This document shows positions 24,795-35,899 of a DNA stretch of 64,000 nt, in pieces (position 1 is the stretch's first letter; each line of letters opens with the position of its first letter). A model generated the notes under the pieces. The model did no database searches. It saw nothing but the letters and a program-made list of their open reading frames with translations, and was not told the origin of the DNA. A program made the position numbers and the translations under genes. Source of the DNA: Eretmocerus hayati (Eukaryota; Arthropoda; Insecta; Hymenoptera; Aphelinidae); contig CM056743.1 in NCBI GenBank assembly GCA_029851415.1, forward strand, positions 68,664,186-68,728,185, read 5' to 3'.

Positions 24795-25145
24795 CTACCA
24801 TTCACTAGCAAAAAATTCACTTAGATCTTCTTCAACATACTGCTCTGATTCCAAATTTGAGATATCTTGCGATTGCAGTACATCTTTACCGCGACAGGAA
24901 TCCACTTCACCGTCTTCTTTGGTCTCGATAACCGATTCAACAACTGGCATCATTTTGACAACAATCTGATTACTTATGCCAGATAAGCCATGTTCTATTA
25001 GTTTTCTGTGTGCTGTTGAGATATTGTCACTTGATTTTGTATTTTCCGTCTTATTTGAATCAGTATCAATTGTAGAAATAGAAATCTTGATATCATCATC
25101 TTTGTATAGGGTTATGGGTAGTTTCAGTTCGGATTTTGCAGACAT
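24795..25145 (-). CDS. Hypothetical acidic protein
   Basis: Minus-strand ORF from the ATG at about 25145 (MSAKSELKLPITLYKDDDIK) to the stop at 24795. It encodes about 116 residues, acidic and Ser/Thr-rich with no membrane segment. An in-frame upstream Met (25178) would add 11 residues, but the upstream sequence contains a TCACTCAGTT initiator-like element at about 25175-25185, which favours the inner ATG. An AATAAA signal lies on the minus strand at 24761-24766, about 30 nt past the stop, supporting a real transcript. It ends EEDLSEFFASEW. I do not recognise the family. It could be a small gene of an unidentified element or a host gene. Confidence 0.4.
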   Translation of the reverse strand: MSAKSELKLPITLYKDDDIKISISTIDTDSNKTENTKSSDNISTAHRKLIEHGLSGISNQIVVKMMPVVESVIETKEDGEVDSCRGKDVLQSQDISNLESEQYVEEDLSEFFASEW

Positions 25146-25199
25146 GATTATTATGAGAGTCTCTGGTTTGCTTCGCAACTGAGTGACTGCAAGAGATTA

Positions 25200-25890
25200 G
25201 TGTGACATTTCGGTTGTCCCTGAATAACCAATACAAAATACAAACAAAAATACGATCGAACATAACCCAATGGTGCCCATAGTTCGACTGCTATACATAT
25301 CCGCAAACTTGAATGAATTAAAGGACATGGGAAAAATATAGTTACAGTGGAATGTGGAGTCTCTGAATCAGTTCATCAATCCTTTTCCAATCATAATACA
25401 AGCAGCGCTGAATACAAGTGAAGTGAGTACTTGTGACGACAGAAAAAAATTTGGATTGATACTCCTACAGAGGCTTTAATATATATATATATTCATGAGA
25501 AAACTTCTGCTGTGAGCGAATTGATCTCAATCAACATTGGGGACAAAATGAGGGAATTTTCATTGATTGCATTGAAACATTCATAGAACTGGGGTATTAT
25601 CTTCGATATCAAATCACTTGCAGGTAAAGAACCGTCTCCGCGTGAGAAGTTCTGAAGGTTACCTCTCGATGAAGGATCTGTATCTTCACGAAGCTACTTA
25701 TAAGAAATACGTTCGCTTCGGATTCGTTACGAAGCGGAGTCACGAGTGCGTACTAACGGGTGGCGCCGGCTAAGTTCAACTGTGTTTCAATTTTGACACA
25801 AAAAGGTAACAGTCTCCTGTCAGCCATTATTGACAGAATCTCTTTTATTTACGCTAATAATAGAGGATATATTAGTACAGATTTTTTAAA
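25200..25890. other. Gene-free stretch
   Basis: AT-rich with a short TATATA run near 25481-25492. No gene supported. Confidence 0.5.
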
Positions 25891-25894
25891 GCAT

Positions 25895-26403
25895 ACAGTA
25901 TCCGTCAAAATTAATAGATCATGCAGTCTCCGTCAATCAGCGATAACTCTGGACCATTTGGTCGCAGAAAAATTTTGAAAAGTGGAAATTGAAGATCATG
26001 AAAAACTCTAACGATTAATGGGTCCAAAAATCCTTCTTCATCTTTTTTATGGGGTCGTGAGTGGTGACAAAAGAACGGTTTTTTCTTCAACCAAACACCT
26101 GCAATTCTGACGTGCATCATCCGATTGTAAAAATCTTGACGGGATTTAGTAGCTCTTTCTCTTCTAAAGTTTTCTCCACGATTTTTCCCGTCCGACTGGC
26201 ACGGAAGCTTGGGCCAAATACCCGTATCTGCGTCGCCACTTACGACCCCATGAAAAATGGGAGAATTATTGAATCCATCAATCTATAGGGTTTTTCATGA
26301 TATTTAACTTCCTTTTTCAAATTTTCCCACAACACCAATTCGGACAGAGTTATCGCTGATTGAGTGAGACCATGCATGATCTATTAATTTTGACGGGCAC
26401 TGT
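25895..26403. mobile_element. 509-bp fold-back element, family ACAGTACC
   Basis: Arms of about 240 bp meet near 26150. The termini are ACAGT followed by CCGTCAAAATTAATAGATC on both ends. They match the termini of the 12958-14053 element (shared AATTAATxGATCATGCA core and GGTCTCACT), so it is a shorter relative. It also contains mirrored ATGGGGTCGT sequences. No coding capacity. Confidence 0.8.
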
Positions 26404-26409
26404 TATTTT

Positions 26410-27050
26410 ATAGAGGATTGCAAATGTGCTTTGCAGTCCTCATCACCGCGCTTCTTTCCACGCCTTCTAGTGAATGTCATAGGAAATTGACACTGTCTGC
26501 GTGACCTAATAGAGATTTTAGTAATTTGTGACCATAGTGTGATGTACGATGTGATCACGTGAATTAGTTTCATAATATCAAATGTCTTGAGATTTACACG
26601 GCTCTGTAGCAAAACACACAATTCTTTACGAATCAAAAGCTGTGAGATTTATTTTTCAGTCTTTGGATAAGAATTTGAACGATGATAGTTCGATCAATCT
26701 TCACATGAATCTGTGGTTCTTAGCGTTGAACGATCTCCTGAAGCTTATAGAAGTAGTCCAGTGATAGTGTTTTCGTAAGATAATCCATCAACGCCCATTT
26801 TTTTTCCTCGAATATAAACAGTTCTCGCACGAGTTGCAGTATCTAGAAATACGAGGTGAGTATAGTAATTGCTTCTCTACATTATTCCCTTCTATAATTT
26901 ACTTCAAGCTCAGCTTGGTCGCTGTGTGCGCCTTTGGAGTGGCTTTTTCAAGAGCCGTATAAGTGGTCGCTTTCAGCGCCGATACAGAAGCTGTGTTTAC
27001 TCATTTATTTTTATGACATTCTTCATAACTGTGATTTGACTAGTTCTTCG
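26410..27050. other. Upstream region of the Helitron-like element
   Basis: No gene or clear promoter pair seen. The 5' terminus of the Helitron-like element presumably lies here, but Helitron ends carry no TIR and I cannot place it. Confidence 0.4.
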
Positions 27051-27053
27051 AAT

Positions 27054-28076
27054 ATGAATTCAAATAAATTTCACTATGCAGCAACTGAATCCCGATACAA
27101 ATATGTGAATTCCCCTCAAGTGGGCCTAGTCAGAGAATTACCTGATCCAAAACCAATGGTTTCATGTTATGCCAATTCGTTGGTTCAGTGCCTGGTTAAC
27201 TATTGGGATATCAAGAATAAATTTGAAAATTGCCCTGAATCGAATCCTATAACAAAAGTTTTGATGGAATATCCACGTGGACTCGAATTCCAGGATATTA
27301 TGCAGTTAAGATCATTTAATGGGGAAATGTATTCAGAGCCAGAACAACAAGATGTCACGGAATTCCAAATGGACTTGTGTAATAAGTCTCCTAATCTGAG
27401 TAAGATCATGGAACATGAGATAGTTGAGACTCGCATTTGTCCGTTGTGCAGTGATGTAGCTAATGACGTTCGGCTTCATGATTATATATATCCTCTAGCT
27501 CTACCGAACAAACTTGAGAGGAGTAATCTAATGTAAATCTTCAATCAATTGAATGACACCGATATAAAATGTTCGACCCTTAATAGCTCCGGAATCAGGG
27601 AATCGAAATCTTGTTCGATAAATATTGGAGAGATTATTATTTTTCAGTCCAAGATATTTGAGAACTATACGAGTTTGCTGCGTTCACAAGGAAAATGGAT
27701 TTTGGCTGATGATATGACTGTACGTGAGTCCTTGTGGAATGAATGTGATGGGAATCCTTTTGTATTATTCTTGAAAAGAACTGAGAGAGTAAGTTCAAAT
27801 ACCTCCAGTGGAAATCCTTTCACGCGCGAAAGAGTTATGACGAGTGGTGCGAAGATTCACATATCATCCGGGGGAATGCCAATAAAGACCGGGGGAAATC
27901 AGATGATTATTTATGACAGTTTCGTATCCATCGTTGATAGCCACGATGAACTCATTCGTGCAAAGTTGTCCAATGACCAGCACTTACAGAACTCTCAGCA
28001 TCTGGATGTTGGGGAACCTATAGTTCACATTGCTACTCGAATACAGGCTTTTGATGAGAGAAAATATATCCAATAG
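27054..28076 (+). pseudogene. USP-type deubiquitinase domain (Helitron cargo)
   Basis: Two consecutive frames (27054-27536 and 27549-28076) together give a ubiquitin-specific peptidase (C19) fold. The first has the Cys box PMVSCYANSLVQCLVNY (about residues 35-51 from the ATG), the QQD motif EPEQQDVTEFQMDL and a Cys pair CPLC of the finger region. The second has GKWILADDMTVRE and NPFVLFLKR, the end of the catalytic domain. A stop and short gap separate them. In the His box the position normally GHY reads ENY, with Asn encoded at 27663-27665, so the catalytic His appears lost. USPs remove ubiquitin from proteins; here the domain would counter host ubiquitin control of the element. It heads a same-strand gene series leading to Rep and helicase. 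Confidence 0.7.
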
Positions 28077-28138
28077 TATTATTCAACTAAAAAGGAAAAG
28101 ACTGGTAAGAGAAAAGCTAACGATTAAAGAAACATATA

Positions 28139-29354
28139 GTGATAAGAAAGAAGACAATGCACAATATTATGAAAAAAATGAGTAAAAAAAGTGACGAAAA
28201 ATTGACCCCAAGTGATTCATGTAGGATAGATGCAGAAAAACAATTTGATAATTCGATGGTATATGCTCCGAATGTGAGTCAAAAACAGAAATTATATGGT
28301 CGCATTGATTTGAAAAATGATGAGATAGGCGAAAGTAGTGAATATGACTCATCGTGCGCCGAAACGGACAATATTGAAAATTTTGAGCTGATGAGCCCAG
28401 ACAAGAAAGTGAATGAGATGTGTATTGGAATCTCAAAAAATAAACGTACGTGTACAGACAATTATGACACGAGAGCAAACGGAAAAATTGACGCATCTAT
28501 TTACATAGATCACAATTATGCAGTTAGTTCTGATACCGTTCAGAACTATAGGATCAGAACTCATGTGACGTTTCAATCATCACATGTGGACAAAAGAAAA
28601 ATCCTCGATGGATCATGGTTTAATGATTCACATATCGACAAGTTACACCAGATGCTCGAAGGTTGTTCTGGTTTTGATCCGCGATCATTGTATATTCTTT
28701 TCAGGGAAAGACGAGATCCTCATTCAGTGAGAGTCGAGCCAGTCAATCGAAATTCTCATCATTTGCAAATACTGCACAGTTGTGAAGACGAATGCGAGAA
28801 ATGCTTAGGTGGTCGTTGGGTCTGCATGTACTACGACACTTGTAAGATCCATATATACGATTCGTTGGACCGAAGGCGCTTGCACGAAGATCACGTGATT
28901 TGCTTGCGATTGATTTTTCCGTTCTTTGATACGGTTCGAATCGTTTTTCCCAAGGTCCAGTATCAAACTAATCTCGACGATTGTGGTCCAATGTCAATGG
29001 CTTTTGCTACATCAATTCTTTTCAAAAAAGATCCTAGTAGAAATAATCCATGATACTAGCTCATTACGAGGTCATGCATACTATTTGTTCGAAAATGATG
29101 TTTTTATCCATTTTCCGACTGTGGTGAACAATAATCATCAAATTTCGTTCAAAAATGATGAGGACGTTCACGAATTCAGTGTTTGTAGTACAGTTAAACG
29201 TATGGAACTGTCGGGAAAAATTATTTCATCAAACGAAGATGATGATTTGGTCACTGAAAGTGTAAATCAGGTCAGGTTGAATTCGAAACGTTCGAGAGAA
29301 TATGATGATAGTGGAATCGGCCGAAAGAAGTCGAAAGACGAGAAACATCAGTAA
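28139..29354 (+). pseudogene. Ulp1/SENP-like C48 cysteine protease (Helitron cargo)
   Basis: An N-terminal low-complexity acidic region (about 150 residues) precedes a C48 peptidase core. The core has WVCMYYDTCKIHIYDSL (Asp of the triad in YDSL), YQTNLDDCGPMSMAFATSIL (oxyanion Gln in YQTN and nucleophile Cys in DCGPM), then a typical Phe-Ala-Thr-Ser helix. The residue before Trp that is His in active members is Arg (codon 28814-28816). A frameshift near 29020-29040 moves the domain end (LFENDVFIHFP) into the overlapping frame that runs to 29354. Family role is deSUMOylation or cleavage of ubiquitin-like proteins. It sits between the USP domain and the Rep region, all on + strand. Confidence 0.75.
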
Positions 29355-29435
29355 AATATTACTGCAACAACAGTCAAATCAAAGATTCAAAGAATCAAGG
29401 AGAAGCATGTTGATTCCTCCCAGTTCGATGAAGAA

Positions 29436-30930
29436 TTGAAATATAAAATTGCATTAGCCTCTAAAATAAAGAAAAAATATGAAACAATGAGCTCTAGACT
29501 CAATACCAACAAGTTTTTACATAATTGGGAGTATTACATAACATCTACCGTGGAGCGATTAGATTTTGGTTTGCTGGTAGAACGCAGAATTGAAGCACGG
29601 AGGCTCGCCCTGAGTGTCATCTACAGTAGAGAAAGTCATGTGTCTCAAGTGAAATATTGTTCTAAAAAATGTCAAGAAAAACTTCAACTATCCTCGATAC
29701 GGCTGGGTGAAAAGCCAGTGTTGGACAATGAGGAATTCTGGCTAGCAGCGATATGTGGCACTGCGTACGGAAAACACGTATTAAGCTCAGAGCAATTTTT
29801 CAGTGACGCAGTAAGGTATCCTATGAATTATGCTTCACACAAACCCGAATCAGGAGACCTTCTTATCAATGAAGACGGAGAGGTAATGAATATTTTGCCT
29901 GTGACAGAAGAGCTCAAAAGAGGTGGAAAATCCTGGGAATGCACAGGATATTGTAAGAAAGTCAATCCTGATATATTAATTGAGTTAACTCGGTTATTCC
30001 AAGATCTAGTTGATTGTACTTATTGGGACGCTTATCAACTACTTGATAATATTGACCGATATTCTGCCTCATCATGTGACCCACGTAAGCGAGTTCAACC
30101 AATTGGCTGTTCTGTTCAACTCTTGTTGTGCGCGTTCAAATTCTTGAATTCGAACTTACTATCATACCACTACCCTTATCTACAATCAATAAAAAGAATG
30201 GTGTATGAGTTGAAATATCTTTACGGATGTATTCATGCATGTGAAGTAGCATTGAGAAATGCAGACATAGATGAGTTGAGGAGAATAAAAAGAACGACTA
30301 AGAAATCAGTCATACCATGCGTAAATGAGGGAGAGATTGCTAGTTTGGTAGAGGATGAAATCGTTGAAAAATTCAAGCGAGGTATAGAGGAGTATGAGCG
30401 AATTTCATCAGATCCTCCCAGCAATCCATGCATTTCTTGTCAAGGATTTTTTAACGAAAGACAGTTGGATTTGGTCGACAAGCACATTGAAAAGTTTGAA
30501 GAAACAGGGCTTGAGTTGACGATGTGGAAAAAATTAATGGATTCTTATGATTCTGGTAAGTTAGAAGGTTGTCATATGTGTAAATTTTGTATAAGTAAGT
30601 TCAGAAGAAATCAGATGCCTTCGACAAGCGGTTTGAATAATATGCTGGTGAAACCTTTTTCGGATGAGATTAAGAACCTCAACATATATGAATAAATGTT
30701 ATGTCAGCGAGCGAAAGCTTATCAAGTGATAGTCAAGAAAGGAACAGTGATGAAGAAAAATATACCACACCGTGGAAAGGTTGACAAATTGCAAGGTAGA
30801 ACATTTCACCTTCCACTGACACTTGATGTCAACAAATTATGGAAAGTCTGACATTGGTAAAAAAAGTGGAATGGAGAATACGAAAGTATAATCATTCCAT
30901 CACCAGCAGAACTTCTGAACCAGATAAACA
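29436..30930 (+). pseudogene. Helitron pre-Rep region with Cys motifs (DUF6570-like)
   Basis: The 419-residue ORF (29436-30695) has two Cys clusters near the C terminus: NPCISCQGFFNERQ (about residue 330) and GCHMCKFCISKFRRNQMP (about residue 380). It ends KPFSDEIKNLNIYE. This is the pattern I know from the segment preceding Rep in animal Helitron polyproteins (Pfam DUF6570, named from memory). A stop at 30693 and further stops near 30850 break the link to the next frame. The upstream half is Lys/Glu-rich with a CSKKCQEK motif. It was probably one large Rep-helicase polyprotein with the next three entries. Confidence 0.6.
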
Positions 30931-30947
30931 AAAAAAATCCTGAATTT

Positions 30948-32882
30948 GTGATTGATGAGGTAAATGACTACGAAGACGGAAAGAATGGCAATGATGATGA
31001 CGAAGAAGAAACTGTTGCGACTAAAGAATCACCCGCCTTATTGACATACAAATGTGAATCTGACTCATACTATGAACAGTTTTTTATTCACCCTTTATAC
31101 TCGAAGAATAGCAAACGTACTGATGTAGAGCTGTATCAAATGTTACAAGTTCCTGCTTCCGCACTAGACAATCGTCAGAAAAATCTAGACTCACTCTGTT
31201 TCCCAGATCTTTATCCTTATGGCGAAGGCGGACAGCATGCCGAGCATGAAGTTAGATTGAGAGAATTTGATTTTGTACGGTGTCGCTTAACATCCGTTGT
31301 TCCAAACTTCAGATTGAACATACAATATCTATTCTATTGTGTGAACCAAAATCATCTCAGGCGAATCAGTGCTGGAATCTTCCATAAACTGAATATCACG
31401 AATGCTCGGTTGAAATATACAGCCAAAGATTTAATGGAGATGCTAGAGAAAGATCAGTTTGAATCTAATCTAAACACAATCTTCTCTCGTTTGCGAGGTA
31501 CAGAAGCGTATTGGAAGAGGGTCAGGTTTCAACTGAATGCAATGTGTATCGAGTACGGTCCAATTACTTTCTTCATCACTTTTAGCCCTGCGGAATGGAA
31601 GTGTGAGTGAATTGGTAGCCGCAGATCCAGTTTCAGCTAGTATTTATATTGAAAATGAATTTCAAGCGATGCTAGCGTACATTCGTTCAGGAGATCAACC
31701 CATCGGACCCGTGGAACATCATCATTATTCTCGCGAATACCAAGGGAGAGGACTGCCAAATTCTCATTGCTTCTTTTGGATCAAAGATGCACCAATTTAC
31801 GGAGTCTCATCGAATGAAGAAGTGAGTCGATTCATATTGAAATATAATTCAGCTAGGAAACCAAATAAAGGAATCTCCCCAGATCTTTACCGTCGCGTGA
31901 TGTCTCATAATTTGCATAAAGATAACAACTATTGTATGCGCCAGGTGAAAACAAATGTTGGCTTTATTCGTCAATGCAAATTTGGTTATCCGAGAGCTGT
32001 AACCAGAGAATTGACCTTCAGGCCCATTTCTGTTGTGATTGCTAATCATGAAAATTTGAAGGATAAAGGTAGATTCTATGATCTACCACGGGCACCAGAT
32101 GAGCAATGGATCAATGATTATGTTCCTCAGCTACTCTACGTCTGGGAAGGGGATATGGATGCACAATTCATTGGAGAGCATCCACGCCTCCATTCTAGAT
32201 ACGTGACGAAATACGGAACTAAAGGGGAGAAGAGTGTCGTAGATTTCTCTGAAATAAAAACCAATCAACCTTTGAGGAACCAGTTGTGGGGTTATGCTTT
32301 CAAATCTTTGGAAAATCGAGAGTGTGGGTCTCTCGGAGCAGCCGATGATATGTTGAACCATAAGCCTCATGATACTGATCCTGATACCATATTTAGGTGG
32401 CTTGATACGCCGGAAATCCGAAACAGAAAACTGAGGCCATATGAAGAGATTCAAGACTCCAACCAGAGTTGGAAGACTTATTTTTTGATTCTCCGATTGA
32501 TACTCACTACCCGTTACGACCCATTGAACTCGAATCTACTTGCCTCTACGATTTTGCGAAGTATTATGATGTACATAAGAACAAACCAGTGTATGGTAAA
32601 ATTGGAAACGATTATTTCATCATGATGAATAATCTTTATTGCAAGTATAGGAAAAAATCATATCTCATAGCCCATTACAGACATAACGCTATCTTTGAAT
32701 CTGAAAATTATTGTTATTCTCTATTACTCCCCTTCCTACCAAGGAGGGATATAGATGAATTAAAAGGTGGAAAAGATAGTTACCAATCCGCTCTTCGGGA
32801 TAGACAAAACGATTTGATACAAGCAATGGAGTATCATGATAAGAGTGAAGTAATTAGGAAAGCAGCAGAAGATATGAATTAA
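30948..32882 (+). pseudogene. Helitron HUH Rep endonuclease domain
   Basis: Three overlapping frames (30948-31610, 31537-32625, 32469-32882) together cover the Helitron-like N-terminal domain and Rep. Recognisable motifs include LCFPDLYPYGEGG, FSRLRGTEAYWKRV and TFFITFSPAEW in the first frame. The second has EYQGRGLPNSHCFFW (the HUH motif) and YVTKYGTKGEKSV, which carries the catalytic Tyr/Lys region. Frameshifts occur near 31600 and 32470. In the HUH motif the first metal-binding His is Asn (codon 31759-31761). Rep nicks and ligates single strands during rolling-circle transposition. The order DUF6570-Rep-Pif1 is diagnostic of Helitrons. Confidence 0.85.
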
Positions 32883-32978
32883 CTTGTTGAACAAGAGTTA
32901 GAAAAATCATCTCAGACTGAGGAAGACTGTGTTGACTACATACCCGAGGGTTGCGTTCCCATTGTTGTAGAAGAAGCA

Positions 32979-34020
32979 ATGAAAGATTCCCAAGATGAAA
33001 ATGAAACATCAAAAAATAAAGAGTACTTAAACGATGCAATCAACGGTAAATTCAACGCTGACCAAAAAAGAATTTTCGATGAAGTGCAATCCAGATTAGA
33101 TGCTGAAAGGATGCTCAGATTATTCGTCAGTGGTTTTGGTGGACCTGGAAAAAGCTTTTTATTCAAGGTAATAAAGATTTTCAACAAAGTTACTAGGGGC
33201 AGAGATACTGTGGTATTGGGCCCTACGGGATTGGCAGCACATGCTGTATCTGGCCTAACTATCCACCGACTATTGCACATACCAATCGATCCCAACGGAA
33301 CGCAAAAATATCAGGATCTTTCAAGGGCATCCAAGAAACGAATGAAGCAAATTTTAGCCAATTTTGATTCACTAGTTATGGAAGAAATCTCAATGGTATC
33401 CAATATCATGCTCATGTACGTTCACTTACGTTTGACAAACATTTTCGACACATCTGAAGACATCGATGGCTGGTTCGGGAAATTGAATATTCTTGTTCTT
33501 GGCGATCTACTACAACTACCTCCCGTGAAAGGAGGATTCCATTTCGAAGAAGTACCCAAGGAAAAAATGAATGAATTTGTGAAATGTATGGATACGTACA
33601 ATATATGGCATTCATTTGAGTATGACGAGCTCACTATCAGTATGCGTCAAATAAATGTTGCTCAATTTAGTGAGATTTTTGCTAATGTGAGATTGGGTTT
33701 CGTTACTGCTAGCGATATAGAAGTCCTTGATCAACGCAAAATTCCTCTCAATGGTATCGATATAAGTCAAAATTTGGGAGAAAGATGTAATTCCATCAGT
33801 AGTTTGCCTTATGATACTGTCTGCTTCTTCCCCAAGAAACATATGTGCGATGTTTTGAGTCAAACAATGTTGAACAAACTTGGAGGTAATGAAGTGATCT
33901 TAGTTGCGGAGGACTGTTTCAAATGTCCCAAAAATTTGAAAAAGAAAATCCTGCCAGCGTTAAGCGAGGAAGATGAGAATAAATGTGGAATACATAAGGT
34001 ATTGACTCTGAAAATTGGAG
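32979..34020 (+). pseudogene. Pif1-type Helitron helicase, 3' truncated by insertion
   Basis: Superfamily 1B helicase. It has NADQKRIFDEV (Q-like motif), Walker A GFGGPGKSF (about 33132-33158), GPTGLAAHAV (motif Ia), LVMEEISMVS (motif II, first Asp replaced by Glu), LGDLLQLPPVKGG (motif III) and ELTISMRQ (motif IV). It breaks off in TLKIGV, just before the segment leading to motifs V and VI, where the inverted-repeat element at 34020 begins. The ORF then runs only seven codons into foreign DNA. No motif V or VI is found on the far side of that element. The protein would unwind DNA during rolling-circle transposition; this copy cannot. Confidence 0.85.
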
Positions 34021-34640
34021 TACCTGAAGCTAGCGAACACTAACTCACAAATCGGTCCCAAACCAATTTCACTTTTTATTACTTTTTTATTACTAATTGA
34101 TTACCAAAGAAAAAAATCTATAACCGGTCATGGGCCCGAAATACGAGAGTTTTCGCTTGCGGAAGCTTACGCTAGCGAACACGTGTCCGGGGGAAGATCG
34201 TACGGGGATGTGCAATAGCTCATTTTTTATGACTTTTTTATTACTCTCAGGATATGTCTTCAAGATATCCGTGAGATATGATTCAGCTGAAATAGGATGG
34301 TTTTCGCTAGCGTAAGCTAATGCTAGCGAACACCGTATACTGGCGAGGCTTTGAGGACACTCAGAAGTACACGGGATTTTATTACTTTTTCATTACTCTC
34401 GAAAGGTATAGTCGGAATAGTCCCGAGACCAAGAGAAAACCGATATTTGGGCCTGAGGCTGGACGAGAGCTGGAGCGGGGCGAGATGGGAAATATATGAT
34501 AGGCTGAACTAAGTACCTCTGTACAGTAACGTGCGATTGAGATAATTCAATCGCATACGGAAACCTGTCTGACGATGAGCTGGATACACATGAGTCTTCA
34601 GAGATGATAGGGGAATCGATAACGAATCAGCCAACTCGAT

Positions 34641-35340
34641 CATGGGGCCCAAAACAGGGGAGACCCTGCTTAGAGTTATTACAGTCGCAGTCGAGATGTC
34701 ACTGGGGGTTGAAGAGAGTCCCAATGGACCCGAGACTCTGAGAAACCTCAGATTGAGTGATCAGGTACCATTGACTAAGACAAAAGAATTTATTACCAGC
34801 CAGCACCCTCGGCTATGGGGCCCAAAACAGGGCGGAATCCAGCTTTGAGCATGTTCCGCGCAGTTATGACGCATTTTCGGGTTGTAAAAAGTTCCAATGG
34901 ACCCGTAACTCTACAGAACCTCAGATCAAGTGGTTGAGTACCATTAATGCTGCCCGAAAAATATATTACCAGTCAACACCCTCAGCTATGGGGCCCAAAA
35001 CAGGGTGGAATCGAGCTTTGGGTAGTTATCTGCGCAGTTATGATGCCACTGTGGGTTGTAACATAATCCAATGGACCTGAAACTCTTTAGTACCCTAGAT
35101 CAGGTAGTCACATACCATTTCCGATGCCCAAAGAATTTACTACCAGTCAGTACCCTCGGCAATGGGGCCCAAAACAGGGCGAAATCGAGCTTTGGGCAGT
35201 TATCTGCGCAGTCATGACGCCACTGTGGGTTGTGAGATAATCCAATGGACCCGAAACTCTACAGAAGCTCAGATCAAGTAGTCTTGTACCATCTGCAATG
35301 CCCAAAGAATCTATTACCAGTCAGCACTCTCGGCTATGGT
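34641..35340. repeat. About 174-bp tandem repeat in the left arm
   Basis: ATGGGGCCCAAAACAGGG recurs at 34642, 34818, 34989 and 35164. Each unit also carries TCCAATGGACCCGA and ATTACCAGTCAGCACCCTC. The right arm holds the mirror array at about 37985-39206 with more units. A run of at least ten C (about 39178-39190) replaces part of the outermost unit on the right. Confidence 0.85.
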
Positions 35341-35899
35341 TCCGAGTCATCAGTTCGAACTAACATTTAGTCATGGATCACGGAGTCTGAAGCGTACCTC
35401 GGCCGGAGTCGTCTCAGACTGGCTCACAGCTCCATGGAACCTCACTCCAGATATCTGTCAAACGTCAATCATGTCTAGTAGATCTATTACTAGTCAGCAC
35501 CCACGGTGATGGCGCCCCACAATGAGCAAACTCATGCACATGTAGCAAATCACGCACTTCGAACGACCCCTAGAGCTGTATGCAGCTCTCACGGATTCAG
35601 AACTCCATGAAATCTCAGTTCGGGTTCTGATCCATTATCAGGAGTGCCTATATAATTAAATACTGGTCTGAATCTTTGGTCATCGGGCCCGAGAATCAGT
35701 GCAATTTTTGAGAGAGTTGTGAGTTGCGCAGCCCAGACGGGCCACCCGCTCAGACGACGCCGAGAGCTATAATAATGGGCAGGAATGGGCTCAGATATCC
35801 ATCACATAGTTAAAACATCTGTGAATCGCCTGGGATGCTCAAGGAGTCCATGAACAGTCAGCATCCGCGGTGATCTGGACAAAGATTCAGTGGAAACCT

